Shown: positions 43,602 through 53,315 of the stretch, in pieces
Layout: every line of letters begins with the position of its first letter
How positions within the stretch are numbered: position 1 is the stretch's first letter
NCBI RefSeq assembly: GCF_001718195.1
Contig: NZ_MCNV01000016.1
Coordinates: forward strand, 1-64,000
From: Paraburkholderia nodosa
Lineage (GTDB): Bacteria > Pseudomonadota > Gammaproteobacteria > Burkholderiales > Burkholderiaceae
DNA: 64,000 nt
Direction: 5' to 3'
The notes under the pieces: model-generated
The model's input: only the letters and a program-made list of their open reading frames with translations
Databases searched by the model: none
What the model was told of the DNA's origin: nothing
Position numbers and translations under genes: made by a program

Positions 43602-44841
43602 TTGAGCAATACGCGGCGAGAAATCGCAAGTCCTTACGCCTGACGTCTTCGCCGAATGTGAAGCGAGCCTGGCAGCAGGAATTGCGATTCCGCGCCCGTG
43701 GCAGTGCTCTGAGGCCGGCCGTCTAACGCGCCTGTAACGCAGGTTAAAGCAAACTGCTTCCTTGCCGTTGGGGGTAATCGCCGAACAGTGATCGCTCCCC
43801 GCCCCTGAACGCATGTGAGCCCAAACGCACTAGACTCGATATGTGCCTGCCATTCCGGATTGAGTGGGTCGTTAAGATGCATGCGCCTCGCCACCATCCG
43901 GTGCGAAGTGTTACGGAGTTTCCGACTGCGTGCGCGTTAACCAGCGAAATCGTGCCCGCGAGTTCATGCACACGCACAATCGAACCGGCCGGCTACGCGG
44001 CGCGCCAACTTGCCCCTTCTATCACCTTGAACAGCGAGCCGCCCCAGCTGCAGTCCATGTTGCCAACACACGACGCGTTTCCCATCAAGGTATGGAATCG
44101 TCTCGTTTCGCATCGCGCGCAGCTGCGAACGCGCCATGTTCTGCCGTAGTCAGTAATCGCGATCGTTGCTGCGCTTATTGAAGGCGAGCCCGGTTCGTCG
44201 CAGATGTTCGAAACGGTCTGCGAGTGCTTTTTTCAAATCGCTATGCGGTGCAACCCAGACCAGCCCGTGTACATAGTGGCGCCGTGCGCCAACGGCTGAA
44301 GCTCGTTTGCCCCGACGCACACATGTTGCTCATATCGCCAACTGGTGCGATGCGGTCAACACTATGAGCCCGTTCGCATGTCTACCACCACATGCTACTC
44401 CCTCCTACGATGACGCGTTGCGGCGAACTGCACTAACGGCATCCGCAAGGCTCGGGGCTTATCCGACACCGCGAAGCGCAACTCATGGTGCGACGTATCA
44501 ACGGCGTTCAGCAATCGCCGAAGCTGGTCCGAAATTTCCTCGCAGTCTGCAAGTCGCGAAGTAGGCGGGTACACAACATGTGCCAATGACCACGTTGTGT
44601 CCACAGCCGCCCTACTCGACAGCTATCTTGTCCGCGACACACAGCTGATTATGCGTTGAAGGGTCCGCTCCACGCTTTGGAGCCCCGCCGTTAGTCTTAG
44701 TGTCCGACTGCAGTGCGTGGTAAGCCCGCGAACACCTTGCGGCGGACCCAGAGGTTCAGAGACGACACGATGCTCCACGGGGCCGTGGTCCGTAACGGCG
44801 GCTTCCAGCTCCCCTCGACATACGTAACAGGGTAGTTTCGA
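43602..44841. other. 1.2-kb gene-free stretch
   Basis: No ORF here has recognisable homology on either strand; frames are short and read as noise. No repeats or RNA genes are seen. Probably eroded DNA between the orphan flgE and the LysR gene. Confidence 0.4.
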
Positions 44842-45837
44842 ATGACAAAGAAAATGACCGGTACGGCCGCACACCCTCGAACCTACCTGGGACTCGAGGC
44901 TCGAGGGTCCGCGTCGCTACGGCGACCCGGGATCTCGCGAAATTTCTCCGGTGTTATCGGTTTCATCAATGTCGCACTCAGCGGCAGCCTCACCGAGGCG
45001 TCACGTCGCCTTGGTGTGTCGTCGCCCTCGCTAAGCAAGAGCATTGCTCGGCTTGAGTCCCAGCTGAATGTGCGACTTTTGGAGCGCTCCAATCGAAAAA
45101 TAGCGCTGACCGCCGAAGGCACAATATTCTTTGAAGAGTGTTTTCCGGCTGTGAATCACATCATTCGTGTTGCGGGAGATTTAACTGAAACTACTGCTAT
45201 ACCTGCCGGACACCTTCGTGTCGCCTGCTCACCAAGTTTCGGCCGGCTGTATGTCATTGGCATGCTGCCGTCGTTCTGCGCAACGTTTCCGGGCATTCAG
45301 ATTGACCTCGATCTCAATGATCTCAGTCTCGATCCGGGGCGAAACGGTATTGACGTTGGGATCCGATACGGCGAGGTGAGCAAGGGAGATTTCGTTGCGC
45401 GGCGCCTCTGCGACTCTGGATTGGTGGTATGCGCGTCACCGTCATATCTCATCGAACACGGAACCCCGCTAACGATAGATGATCTTCGCCAGCACAGGCT
45501 CATCCTGCATCGGCGCGCGGATTCTGGTCGGCCGGTTGAGTGGTTGTTTTACCAGAACGGCGAGGCGGTCAAGCGTCGCTTCGATGGCTACATTGTCGCC
45601 AACGATCTGGATCTCATACAACAGGCGGCGCTTTCCGGGTGCGGGCTGGCGCAGCTCGACAGCAAGCAAGCGGGAAAACACATTGAAAGAGGTGAGTTGG
45701 TCCCCGTATTGGCGGGACTTGCGCCCCGGGGCGGTGGATATTTCATCTGTTACCGCAACAGTCCGCGAACGCCTCCGAGGGTCAAGGCCTTCGTCGACTT
45801 TCTCCTCGACCATCTGGCTGGCTACCGAAATGTCTAA
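44842..45837 (+). CDS. LysR-family transcriptional regulator
   Basis: A 331-residue LysR protein. The first 35 residues are an unusual basic extension; the helix-turn-helix follows (GFINVALSGSLTEASRRLGV, then SSPSLSKSIARLESQ). The effector domain has GIDVGIRYGEVSKGDFVARR and the C-terminal PPRVKAFVDFLLDHL. An internal start is possible. The regulator has no divergent partner: the upstream 1.2 kb is empty, and transposase debris starts 125 bases downstream. Confidence 0.85.
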   Translation: MTKKMTGTAAHPRTYLGLEARGSASLRRPGISRNFSGVIGFINVALSGSLTEASRRLGVSSPSLSKSIARLESQLNVRLLERSNRKIALTAEGTIFFEECFPAVNHIIRVAGDLTETTAIPAGHLRVACSPSFGRLYVIGMLPSFCATFPGIQIDLDLNDLSLDPGRNGIDVGIRYGEVSKGDFVARRLCDSGLVVCASPSYLIEHGTPLTIDDLRQHRLILHRRADSGRPVEWLFYQNGEAVKRRFDGYIVANDLDLIQQAALSGCGLAQLDSKQAGKHIERGELVPVLAGLAPRGGGYFICYRNSPRTPPRVKAFVDFLLDHLAGYRNV

Positions 45838-45962
45838 CGCTCAACGCAGGCGGATTCTCCAACGGTTGCAGCATGACGACCATGCAAGGCGGCGAGCGCT
45901 TGGTTCTCAAAGGCAAGTGCGCATTGGCAGTGACAATCACGGACGTGCCGGAACTGAGCCCT

Positions 45963-46232
45963 AGGGAAGGTCTGCAAAAGTCCTGGCGCTGAAGTCTGGT
46001 TGTCCTCTCCTGGAAGAACGCGAATTAAAGGAGTTCCTCGATGACACAGCTCGGTCTTGGCCTGGATCTTTCAACGAAACGCACACGCAAGCGGGAATTC
46101 TCGATGAGATGAGGCGCCTTGTGCCATGGTCGAGGTTGATTGCGTTGATCAAACCGCACTATCCGAAGGGTAAGACTGGAAGGCCGCCGTTTCCGGTTGA
46201 GACGATGTTGCAGATTCACTTCATGCAGCAGT
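45963..46232 (+). mobile_element. IS5-family insertion sequence remnant
   Basis: The left end resembles an IS5-group terminal repeat (GGGAAGGTCTGCAAAAG at about 45963), followed by a ribosome-binding site and the transposase start MTQLGLGLDLSTKRTRKREF. A one-base deletion shifts the frame, after which EMRRLVPWSRLIALIKPHYP, then KGKTGRPPFPVETMLQIHFM continue to about 46230, where the element is cut off. About 65 of some 320 residues remain; the right end is missing. Confidence 0.75.
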
Positions 46233-46242
46233 GGTCAGAACG

Positions 46243-46715
46243 CCCCATGGATTGATCGAACCGTCGGTCTTGAATACATCGATGGTAAGGGCTTTAAGCA
46301 AACCAAGGCGGTGGCGACGACCGACGTGTCAATCAGGGTTCCCGAGTCGGGAATACGCGTGGTATCGCCGAATTAACGACGGGGGCAATCTGCTGCCACT
46401 GACCCGGCATGAGCAGAAAGCACTGGTCAACGCGCTGAAGCATCTGGGCAATCGCGAGACGAGCTAATGCACTACGTCGCGCTCCTGACCGGTGCTCGCA
46501 TTCAGACCGTCCTGACACTTCGCTGGGGCGATTTCGCTACGCCGCCGAGCCAAATCAACCAGTGGCCGCTCAAGTTGCAGTGCGGGCCGTGGGCCAGACT
46601 CGAAAATTGCCGCGTCATCCTTCACCAACAGGCATCCGCGATTCTACGCGGAAAAACATACCACCAGAAATACCACCAGGTGCGACACGCTGTGCATCTA
46701 CCCTCCTGCCGTTGA
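46243..46715 (+). pseudogene. Tyrosine recombinase/integrase fragments
   Basis: Fragments in different frames read EYIDGKGFKQTKAVATTDVS, then NLLPLTRHEQKALVNALKHL, and then YVALLTGARIQTVLTLRWGD. The last holds the first catalytic Arg motif of phage-type integrases (TGARxxxxLxLRW). The catalytic His-x-x-Arg and Tyr are lost. The truncated IS5 element abuts it on the left. Confidence 0.55.
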
Positions 46716-46965
46716 TTGTTGTCGCATAGACAACACGGGGAGTTCCTTTGCAGGGCTACTGCCGCAAGACGACCACGCTTACGCTTTGTCCTGACGGCGA
46801 TGGCGCACGATGCCTGATGCAAGCCGTGAAACACAACACTACAAAAGAAACGTGCAAACGCGCACAGCAAGTCTTCACTGCCTTGCGCGTGCACGTCATT
46901 GGTCGCGGCAGCAAAAGCTGTTGCGATGCGCGTTGCGCAACCTCTCACCATGCGAGGAACGACCC

Positions 46966-47745
46966 GTGACAGAAGAAGATATCCGCAACAACGCCTTTGC
47001 GATGCCCGTACACAATCCGGCGTATCCCCGTCCGCCCTTCCGCTTCATCAATCGGGAGTATTTCATCATCTCGTATGAAACGGACATGGATGCGCTAAGG
47101 GCCGTCGTTCCGGAACCGCTGACGGTCGACAACGCTATCGTCCACTACGAATTTATCCGCATGCCCGATTCGTCGGGATTCGGCAACTACACGGAAAGCG
47201 GTCAGGTGATTTCGGTGCGGGATGAGGACGGCAATCGCGCCAACTTCACGCACGCGATGTATCTGGACGACGAAGGCCCGATCGCCGGTGGACGCGAAAT
47301 CTGGGGGTTTCCCAAGAAGCTGGCTTCGCCAAAGCTCTGTGTCGATGGCAAGGACACGCTCCTCGGCACGCTCGACTACGGAACGCAGCGCATCGCCACC
47401 GGGACGATGGGCTACAAGTATCGCGCGCTCGACACAGCGGCCGAGTGCCGCAAGCTCGCCGACACGCCCAACTACCTGCTCAAGGTCATTCCCCACGTAG
47501 ATGGCTCGGTACGCATTTGCGAACTGGTGCGCTTCTTCCTGCGTGACGTCGACGTGATCGGCGCGTGGGAGGGACCTGCAGCGCTCGAGCTACATCCGCA
47601 CGCACTCGCATCGGTTGCTGATCTGCCGGTTCGCAAGGTGATCGGCGCACGTCACGTCATTGCAAATCTGACGCTCGATGTCGGCGACGTGGTCTATGAC
47701 TATCTCGCCCCTGCCGAGTCGTTGAAACTCGCGGTCAACCAGTAA
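46966..47745 (+). CDS. adc: Acetoacetate decarboxylase
   Basis: A 259-residue acetoacetate decarboxylase family enzyme, converting acetoacetate to acetone and CO2. The Schiff-base lysine pair lies in GREIWGFPKKLASPKL, with upstream FTHAMYLDDEGPIAGG and the N-terminal PPFRFINREYFIISYETDMD. The GTG start at 46966 is preferred, with GAGGA upstream; the open frame upstream is not homologous. It is followed after 15 bases by the 3-hydroxybutyrate dehydrogenase and then a patatin-like protein, the order known from Burkholderia ketone-body/PHB loci. Cytoplasmic. Confidence 0.92.
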   Translation: MTEEDIRNNAFAMPVHNPAYPRPPFRFINREYFIISYETDMDALRAVVPEPLTVDNAIVHYEFIRMPDSSGFGNYTESGQVISVRDEDGNRANFTHAMYLDDEGPIAGGREIWGFPKKLASPKLCVDGKDTLLGTLDYGTQRIATGTMGYKYRALDTAAECRKLADTPNYLLKVIPHVDGSVRICELVRFFLRDVDVIGAWEGPAALELHPHALASVADLPVRKVIGARHVIANLTLDVGDVVYDYLAPAESLKLAVNQ

Positions 47746-47760
47746 ACCCCCGGAGGACGT

Positions 47761-48543
47761 ATGGCATTGAATGATAAGGTCGCGCTCGTTACGGGTGCAG
47801 CAAGCGGTATCGGCGAACAGTGTGCACGCAAGCTTGCGTCAGACGGCGCGACGGTCGTGATCGCGGATCTGAATCTCGCGAACGCTCAAAATGTCGCTAA
47901 GGAAATCGCCGCCAATGGCGGGAAAGCGTTCGCCGTTGCGATGGACGTGACCAGCGAAGAAGCGGTCAATGCGGGTGTGGCCGAAACGGTAAACCGGCTC
48001 GGCGGCATCGACGTGCTCGTGTCGAATGCAGGCATCCAGATCGTCAACCGGATCGAGGACTACCCATTTTCCGACTGGAAGAAGATGCTGGCGATTCACC
48101 TCGACGGCGCATTCCTGACGACCAAGGCCGTCATCAAGCATATGTACGCGGCGAACAATGGTGGCGCGGTGATCTACATGGGCTCGGTGCACTCGCACGA
48201 GGCGTCGCAGCTCAAGTCGGCCTATGTGACTGCGAAACACGGGCTGCTCGGTCTCGCCCGGGTTGTCGCGAAAGAAGGTGGACCACGTGGCGTGCGCGCC
48301 AATGTCGTGTGTCCGGGCTTCGTGAGAACCCCGCTGGTCGACAAGCAGATCCCCGAGCAGGCCAAAGCCTTGGGAATCTCTGAGCAGCAGGTTGTGAAGG
48401 ACGTAATGTTGAAGGAGACAGTCGACGGCGAATTCACGTCGCTGGAAGATGTCGCGAACACGGTTGCATTCCTCGCCGGCTTCGAGTCTAGCGCTCTCAC
48501 CGGACAATCGATTGTGGTCAGCCACGGCTGGTTCATGCAGTAA
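47761..48543 (+). CDS. bdhA: 3-hydroxybutyrate dehydrogenase
   Basis: A 260-residue SDR of the D-3-hydroxybutyrate dehydrogenase type, interconverting 3-hydroxybutyrate and acetoacetate with NAD. Motifs: VALVTGAASGIGEQCARKLA, VSNAGIQIV, YMGSVHSHEAS, YVTAKHG and the BDH-specific VCPGFVRTPLVDKQIPEQAK. The C-terminal SIVVSHGWFMQ is characteristic. It lies between adc and the patatin gene (10 bases to the next start), so its acetoacetate could be removed by Adc or used by thiolase-type enzymes elsewhere. Confidence 0.94.
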   Translation: MALNDKVALVTGAASGIGEQCARKLASDGATVVIADLNLANAQNVAKEIAANGGKAFAVAMDVTSEEAVNAGVAETVNRLGGIDVLVSNAGIQIVNRIEDYPFSDWKKMLAIHLDGAFLTTKAVIKHMYAANNGGAVIYMGSVHSHEASQLKSAYVTAKHGLLGLARVVAKEGGPRGVRANVVCPGFVRTPLVDKQIPEQAKALGISEQQVVKDVMLKETVDGEFTSLEDVANTVAFLAGFESSALTGQSIVVSHGWFMQ

Positions 48544-48553
48544 GGAGGCAACC

Positions 48554-49759
48554 ATGTATCCGAGCCAGCGTAACAAGCTGCATCAGCCCCATCCCATCAA
48601 GCTCCCGGCATATGACGAAATCGGACTCGTGCTGCAGGGCGGCGGCGCACTGGGCTCATATCAGGCCGGCGTATATGAAGGTATGGCCGAAGTCGGCGTG
48701 GAACCGACGCGAATATCCGGGGTATCCATCGGCGCGCTGAATACGGCGATCATCGCCGGCAATGCGCCTGCGGACCGGATGGAGGCGCTGCGCGGCTTCT
48801 GGAACACGATCAGTCAGCCCGCGGATTTCTTCTCGCATGTCGGTGCGCGGATTCCAACGTGGCCGGGGCTTGAAGATATGGGGCGCCGGTGGTCGAGCGC
48901 ATGGGCGGCGACGCGCACGCTGATGGAAGGTCAGGCCGGGTTCTTCTCCCCGCGCACGCCTACGCCTCTCGCAGGGCTCGGCCGGAAACGTCCTGACAAG
49001 GTCAGCTATTACGACACGTCCGCGTTGCGTGAAACGCTTTTGCGATACGCAAACTTCGATCGGATCAATGACGGGAAGATTCACGTATCCGTTGGGGCGG
49101 TCAATGTGCGAACGGGCAATCTCGTGTACTTCGACAATTCGACAATGCGTCTGGCACCGGAGCATTTCATCGCATCCGGCGCGCTGCCGCCGGGCTTTCC
49201 AGCCGTCGAGATCGATGGAGAGTTCTACTGGGACGGCGGACTGGTTTCCAACACACCGCTCACAGAGATCATCAGGGAAAGCCAGCATAAGGACACACTC
49301 GTTTTCCAGATCGATCTGTGGAGCTCGCGAGGCAAGCTACCAGGTGACTTCCTCGACGTCAGCGAGCGCACCAAAGACATTCAATATTCGAGCCGGACGC
49401 GAGCGATCACCGCGTTCATGTCGCAGAACCAGAAGCACGCCCAGATGATCAAGGCGCTGCTCGAACACATTCCCGAAAAGGTACGGCTTGCGCACCCCTT
49501 GTTGCGGGAGGCACAGAACACGGCGGATGGCAGTGCGGTGAATGTCGTGCACCTGATCTACAAGAATAAATCGTTCGAGGGGCACTACAAGGACTATGAA
49601 TTCAGCAAGGATACGATGCGCGAGCATTGGGCGAGCGGTCTCGAGGATATTCGCCGCTCGTTCGGCCACCCCGAGTGGTTCGATATCCCGAGCCGCGAAA
49701 TCGGCTTCGTCACGCGGGACGTGCATCGCTATCGACAGGAAGTCAACCGCATGGTTTGA
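48554..49759 (+). CDS. Patatin-like phospholipase (DUF3734)
   Basis: A 401-residue patatin-type acyl hydrolase. The oxyanion loop is LQGGGALGSYQAG, the catalytic Ser lies in GVSIGALN and the Asp in WDGGLVSNTP, so the Ser-Asp dyad is complete. The C-terminal third (DIQYSSRTRAITAFM; HYKDYEFSKDTMREHW) is the DUF3734 extension typical of proteins encoded beside 3-hydroxybutyrate dehydrogenase. AAGGAGG before the ATG gives strong translation. It may act on lipid or polyhydroxybutyrate-linked esters (inference from operon). Confidence 0.93.
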   Translation: MYPSQRNKLHQPHPIKLPAYDEIGLVLQGGGALGSYQAGVYEGMAEVGVEPTRISGVSIGALNTAIIAGNAPADRMEALRGFWNTISQPADFFSHVGARIPTWPGLEDMGRRWSSAWAATRTLMEGQAGFFSPRTPTPLAGLGRKRPDKVSYYDTSALRETLLRYANFDRINDGKIHVSVGAVNVRTGNLVYFDNSTMRLAPEHFIASGALPPGFPAVEIDGEFYWDGGLVSNTPLTEIIRESQHKDTLVFQIDLWSSRGKLPGDFLDVSERTKDIQYSSRTRAITAFMSQNQKHAQMIKALLEHIPEKVRLAHPLLREAQNTADGSAVNVVHLIYKNKSFEGHYKDYEFSKDTMREHWASGLEDIRRSFGHPEWFDIPSREIGFVTRDVHRYRQEVNRMV

Positions 49760-50017
49760 TCGTCCGCAGGCGGTTCGGAAGCGGTCGCACCTGAACGTGC
49801 CGTGAACGTCTCCGAAGGGTCGCGAAGCGTCTCTGGCTTCGCATTTCAGCACTCGTACACCAATGCGTGCTGCCGCCGATCGGCGTCCACCCGTGACGGG
49901 ACCAGACCGGATCCCTCGGCGATCTTGCCATACCTCAGATCGAACGCCTCGATCTTCAAGTCGGCTCAAACTTTGGCCAGCTTCAAACGTTCGATATTCG
50001 CACAAGGCGCGGTTCTT

Positions 50018-51060
50018 TTATGCTGCCGCACTCACGTTAAGCGGAATAACGTTGTCACCTGCGGCTGCTCGCCCGTGCAGGTAATTCGTCCATGCGCCCA
50101 TGAGGACCGCGCGGCGCTCAAACATCGTATCTCGTTGATATGCCACCGCCGTCTCTCCGCGTGGCCGGTGCGCAAGCTGTCGCTCGCCATGTCTGGGATC
50201 GTAACCTTGGGCGTCGACCCAACCGCGAAAGCACGCACGACAACCATGGGGCACAGGCGTGCGGCCCGGAGTATCCGACACAATGCCGGTTTCCCGAAAG
50301 AACGTCTGCAGATCCACATCGGAAACCGGGCCGAACCGCCGTGTGCAGCAGAACGAACGTGCACGCGCGTAAGCTCGTGCGGCTCAATGCCCGCAAGGTG
50401 CGCTCGCATGAACACGGGTGCATCGGTATGCAGGATCGCGGGGTGGTGCTTTGGCTTCGACTGCCGCGCGCTTCTGCTCGGCAGCAACGCGCGCGCTTGG
50501 CACCGGATTACACATCGCGCGCTCCGGGTACGCCGCGAACGCCCATTCCATGATCGCGCTAGCACGCTGAAAGACGTTATCCGCGACACGCAGGCACTCG
50601 ATCCATGCGGACTCGAGCGCATCGAAAAAGTCACGCGGCTTGAGCGTATCGACCCGGCGCTCCAGCAGCGGTGCCAGGTGCGCTTTCACGCTACTGAGCC
50701 ACCGCCGCGCGTTTGTGCCGTCGGCTTGCCTCCAGCCACTCTTAGCCTTCTCATGCGTTTTCACGGCGGCCTGCAAGAACGTGGGCACCTTCGCATCCCG
50801 CTCGATAATCACCTGCTCGCGTCTGCGCTCCTGGATGGGGTCATGGCTACCATCGATCTGGCTGCGCATTGCCAGCGCACGCGCTCGGGCGTCGCGCAGC
50901 GACGTAGACGTAGCGCCCACTTGCCGCCGTTAGCATTGGGTCGAATCATCAGTCCGGGTACCTGACTATCACTGAGCGGCATGTCGCCGGGTTTCAGGTT
51001 GCGCAGCGCGCGGTCGGTCAGCATCGGCATAGGGTATTTCCCAGGATTTTGACCCACCAT
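50018..51060 (-). pseudogene. Decayed phage/island integrase
   Basis: A P4-type tyrosine integrase in three frames: the N-terminal arm domain LTDRALRNLKPGDMPLSDSQ, then the core-binding part RARALAMRSQIDGSHDPIQE through ALESAWIECLRVADNVFQRA, and the catalytic tail VPHGCRACFRGWVDAQGYDP followed by QLAHRPRGETAVAYQRDTMF (His/Arg and Tyr region). About 20 residues are deleted near 50920 and more between 50420 and 50317. It reads away from the EF-G gene; the original attachment site should lie between 51061 and 51190, but no tRNA or repeat is visible there. Confidence 0.8.
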
Positions 51061-51194
51061 CTAGCCCACCACTGGACACATGGCAGCAGTCGGAACAAAA
51101 TGGATCGAACCGGACTCATTATGTTGGCAACCTATTGATTATACAGTGAAATTTGGAAACGCTCGTGGGTCATACCGGATAAATCTGTACAACA

Positions 51195-53261
51195 ATGGAT
51201 CGACAAATGGATTACAGTCCCGAAGCCATCCGCACGATCGCTCTGGTCGGCCATGCCGGCTGCGGCAAGACCTCGCTTGCCGAAGCGCTCCTGCACCAGG
51301 GCGGCGCGCTGCACGCGCCAGGCAGCGTGAATCGCGGCACCGCCCTCTGCGATTTCGATCCCCTCGAACGCAAATACCACCACTCCCTCAACTCCGCCAT
51401 CGCCCACCTCGACCACCAGGACACGCGCATCTACCTGCTCGACACACCCGGCTACCCCGACTTCGCCGGCATGTCGATGAGCGCGCTGCCCGCGGTGGAA
51501 ACGGCGGCCATCGTCATCAATGCGCGCACCGGCATCGAGATGACGACGACCCGCATGATGGCGTACGCGCAGCAGCGCAAGCTGTGCCGGATGATCATCG
51601 TGAACGGCATCGACGCGGAGAAGGTCGATTTGCCGGGGCTGCTCGAGCAGATCCAGGAGACCTTCGGCAAGACCTGCCTGCCGATCAATCTGCCTGCGCA
51701 AGGCGGCCGCGAAGTGGTGGACTGCTTTTTCAACCCGGCTGGCGAGGCCGATTTCTATTCCGTGGAGGCAGCGCACAATGCGCTCGTCGACCAGGTGATC
51801 GAACTCGATCCCGAGTTGATGGAGTTGTACCTCGAACAAGGCGAAGCCATCAGCCCCGAGCAACTGCACGAGCCGTTCGAACGCGCGTTGCGCGAAGGCC
51901 ATCTCGTCCCGGTGTGCTTCACTTCTACGGCGACGGGTGCGGGCATCGCGCAACTGCTCGACGTGTTCGTGCGGCTCCTGCCCAATGTCACCGAAGGCAA
52001 TCCACCGCTGTTCTACCGCGAAGTGGAGGGCAAGGAAGGCAAGGAGCCCGTGCGCGCCGAGCCGGATGCCGACAAGCACGTGCTCGCGCATGTGTTCAAG
52101 ATCGTGATGGACCCGTATATCGGCAAGGTGGCGGTGTTTCGCATTCATCAGGGCACGGTGACGCGCGACAGCCAGCTTTATATCGGCAACGCGCGACAGC
52201 CGTTCAAGGTCGCGCATCTGCTGATGCTGCAGGGCAAGGAGCATACGGAGGTGCAGCGCGCGGGGCCCGGCAATATCTGCGCGGTGGCGAAGGCTGACGA
52301 TATCGGCTTCGACGCCGTGCTGCACGACGCGCCCGAAGACGGCAACATCCACCTCACGCCGCCTGCGTTTCCCAATCCGATTTACGGTCTCGCTATCGAG
52401 CCGGCGCGACCCGGCAACGAGCAACGCGTGTGGGAAGTGCTGCAAAAGCTCGCGGCAGAAGATCCTTGCCTGCAGATCGATCACCCCGAAGGGACCAATG
52501 AAACCGTGGTCCGCGGCCTGGGCGAACTGCACTTGCGCTACATGCTGGAGCGGCTCACCGATCAGTACAAACTCGATGTCGTGACGCGTCCGCCGACGAT
52601 TGCGTGGCGCGAGACGATTGGCGGCAAAGCCGAGGGCCATTGCCGGCACAAGAAGCAGACCGGCGGCGCGGGCCAGTTCGGCGAAGTCATGTTGCGCGTC
52701 GAGCCCTTGCCGCGCGGTGCGGGCTTCGAGTTCGTGGATGCAGTGAAAGGCGGCGCGATTCCTTCGCAGTTCATGCCTGCCGTGGAAAAAGGCATCTTGC
52801 AGGTGATCGACAGCGGGCCGCTCGCGGGCTTTCCCATGCAGGACGTGCGCGTGATCGTGTACGACGGCAAGCACCATCCGGTGGATTCGAAGGAAGTGGC
52901 GTTCGTTACCGCGGGGCGCAAGGCGTTTATCGATGCGGTATTGAAAGCGCAGCCTATCGTGCTCGAACCGATTGTCGATATCGAGGTGATGACGCCCGAG
53001 GCCGCGATGGGCGACATCATCGGCGATCTTTCGGCGCGGCGTGGGCAGGTGCATGGCACGCGCACGATGGGCGGGCAGGCCATGGTCATTGCGGGGAAGG
53101 TGCCGCTTGCCGAGCTCAACGATTATCAGTCGCGGCTGAATTCACTCGCGGGCGGGCATGGGAATTACAGCATTCAGCTGAGCCACTACGATCCGGTGCC
53201 GCCGACGCATCAGGAAAGGCTCGCGGCGCAGCATAAGGGGCGGGGGGAGAGTGTGGAGTGA
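51195..53261 (+). CDS. EF-G-like translational GTPase with altered G4 motif
   Basis: A 688-residue EF-G paralogue: GTPase domain 1-270, domain II around VFKIVMDPYIGKVAVFRIHQ, domain IV and V to the end. P-loop GHAGCGKTS and DTPGYPDF are normal, but the G4 motif reads VNGIDAEKVD where NKxD is expected, and the switch I segment FDPLERKYHHSL lacks the usual RGITI. It therefore belongs to the divergent EF-G-like group rather than the housekeeping fusA, which is encoded with str genes elsewhere. Nucleotide preference or GTPase rate may be changed. It begins a dense region just beyond the integrase remnant. Confidence 0.9.
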   Translation: MDRQMDYSPEAIRTIALVGHAGCGKTSLAEALLHQGGALHAPGSVNRGTALCDFDPLERKYHHSLNSAIAHLDHQDTRIYLLDTPGYPDFAGMSMSALPAVETAAIVINARTGIEMTTTRMMAYAQQRKLCRMIIVNGIDAEKVDLPGLLEQIQETFGKTCLPINLPAQGGREVVDCFFNPAGEADFYSVEAAHNALVDQVIELDPELMELYLEQGEAISPEQLHEPFERALREGHLVPVCFTSTATGAGIAQLLDVFVRLLPNVTEGNPPLFYREVEGKEGKEPVRAEPDADKHVLAHVFKIVMDPYIGKVAVFRIHQGTVTRDSQLYIGNARQPFKVAHLLMLQGKEHTEVQRAGPGNICAVAKADDIGFDAVLHDAPEDGNIHLTPPAFPNPIYGLAIEPARPGNEQRVWEVLQKLAAEDPCLQIDHPEGTNETVVRGLGELHLRYMLERLTDQYKLDVVTRPPTIAWRETIGGKAEGHCRHKKQTGGAGQFGEVMLRVEPLPRGAGFEFVDAVKGGAIPSQFMPAVEKGILQVIDSGPLAGFPMQDVRVIVYDGKHHPVDSKEVAFVTAGRKAFIDAVLKAQPIVLEPIVDIEVMTPEAAMGDIIGDLSARRGQVHGTRTMGGQAMVIAGKVPLAELNDYQSRLNSLAGGHGNYSIQLSHYDPVPPTHQERLAAQHKGRGESVE

Positions 53262-53280
53262 GGTGTTTGAAATGAGGCTG

Positions 53281-53309
53281 TTGATTAGGAAATAAACATT
53301 TCCTATAAT
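53281..53309 (+). promoter_or_regulatory. Promoter with TetR operator inside the spacer
   Basis: TTGATT (53281) and TATAAT (53304-53309) are 17 bases apart. The palindrome AGGAAAT-aaac-ATTTCCT (53287-53304) fills the spacer, so repressor binding would directly exclude polymerase. The downstream gene is a TetR regulator (start 53316), hence a short leader. Confidence 0.7.
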
Positions 53310-53315
53310 CTCCCC

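Noticed and set aside
51061..51194. tRNA or attachment site next to the decayed integrase
   Set aside because: No cloverleaf, TTCGA loop pattern or direct repeat could be seen.
51080..52297. 405-codon plus-strand frame overlapping the EF-G-like gene
   Set aside because: Reads as Arg/Ala/Gly-rich noise in a shifted frame of the same gene.
51132..53054. 640-codon open frame antisense to the EF-G-like gene
   Set aside because: Composition is that of a GC-rich shadow (Arg/His/Ala/Leu rich, no motifs), whereas the plus-strand frame has all EF-G domains.
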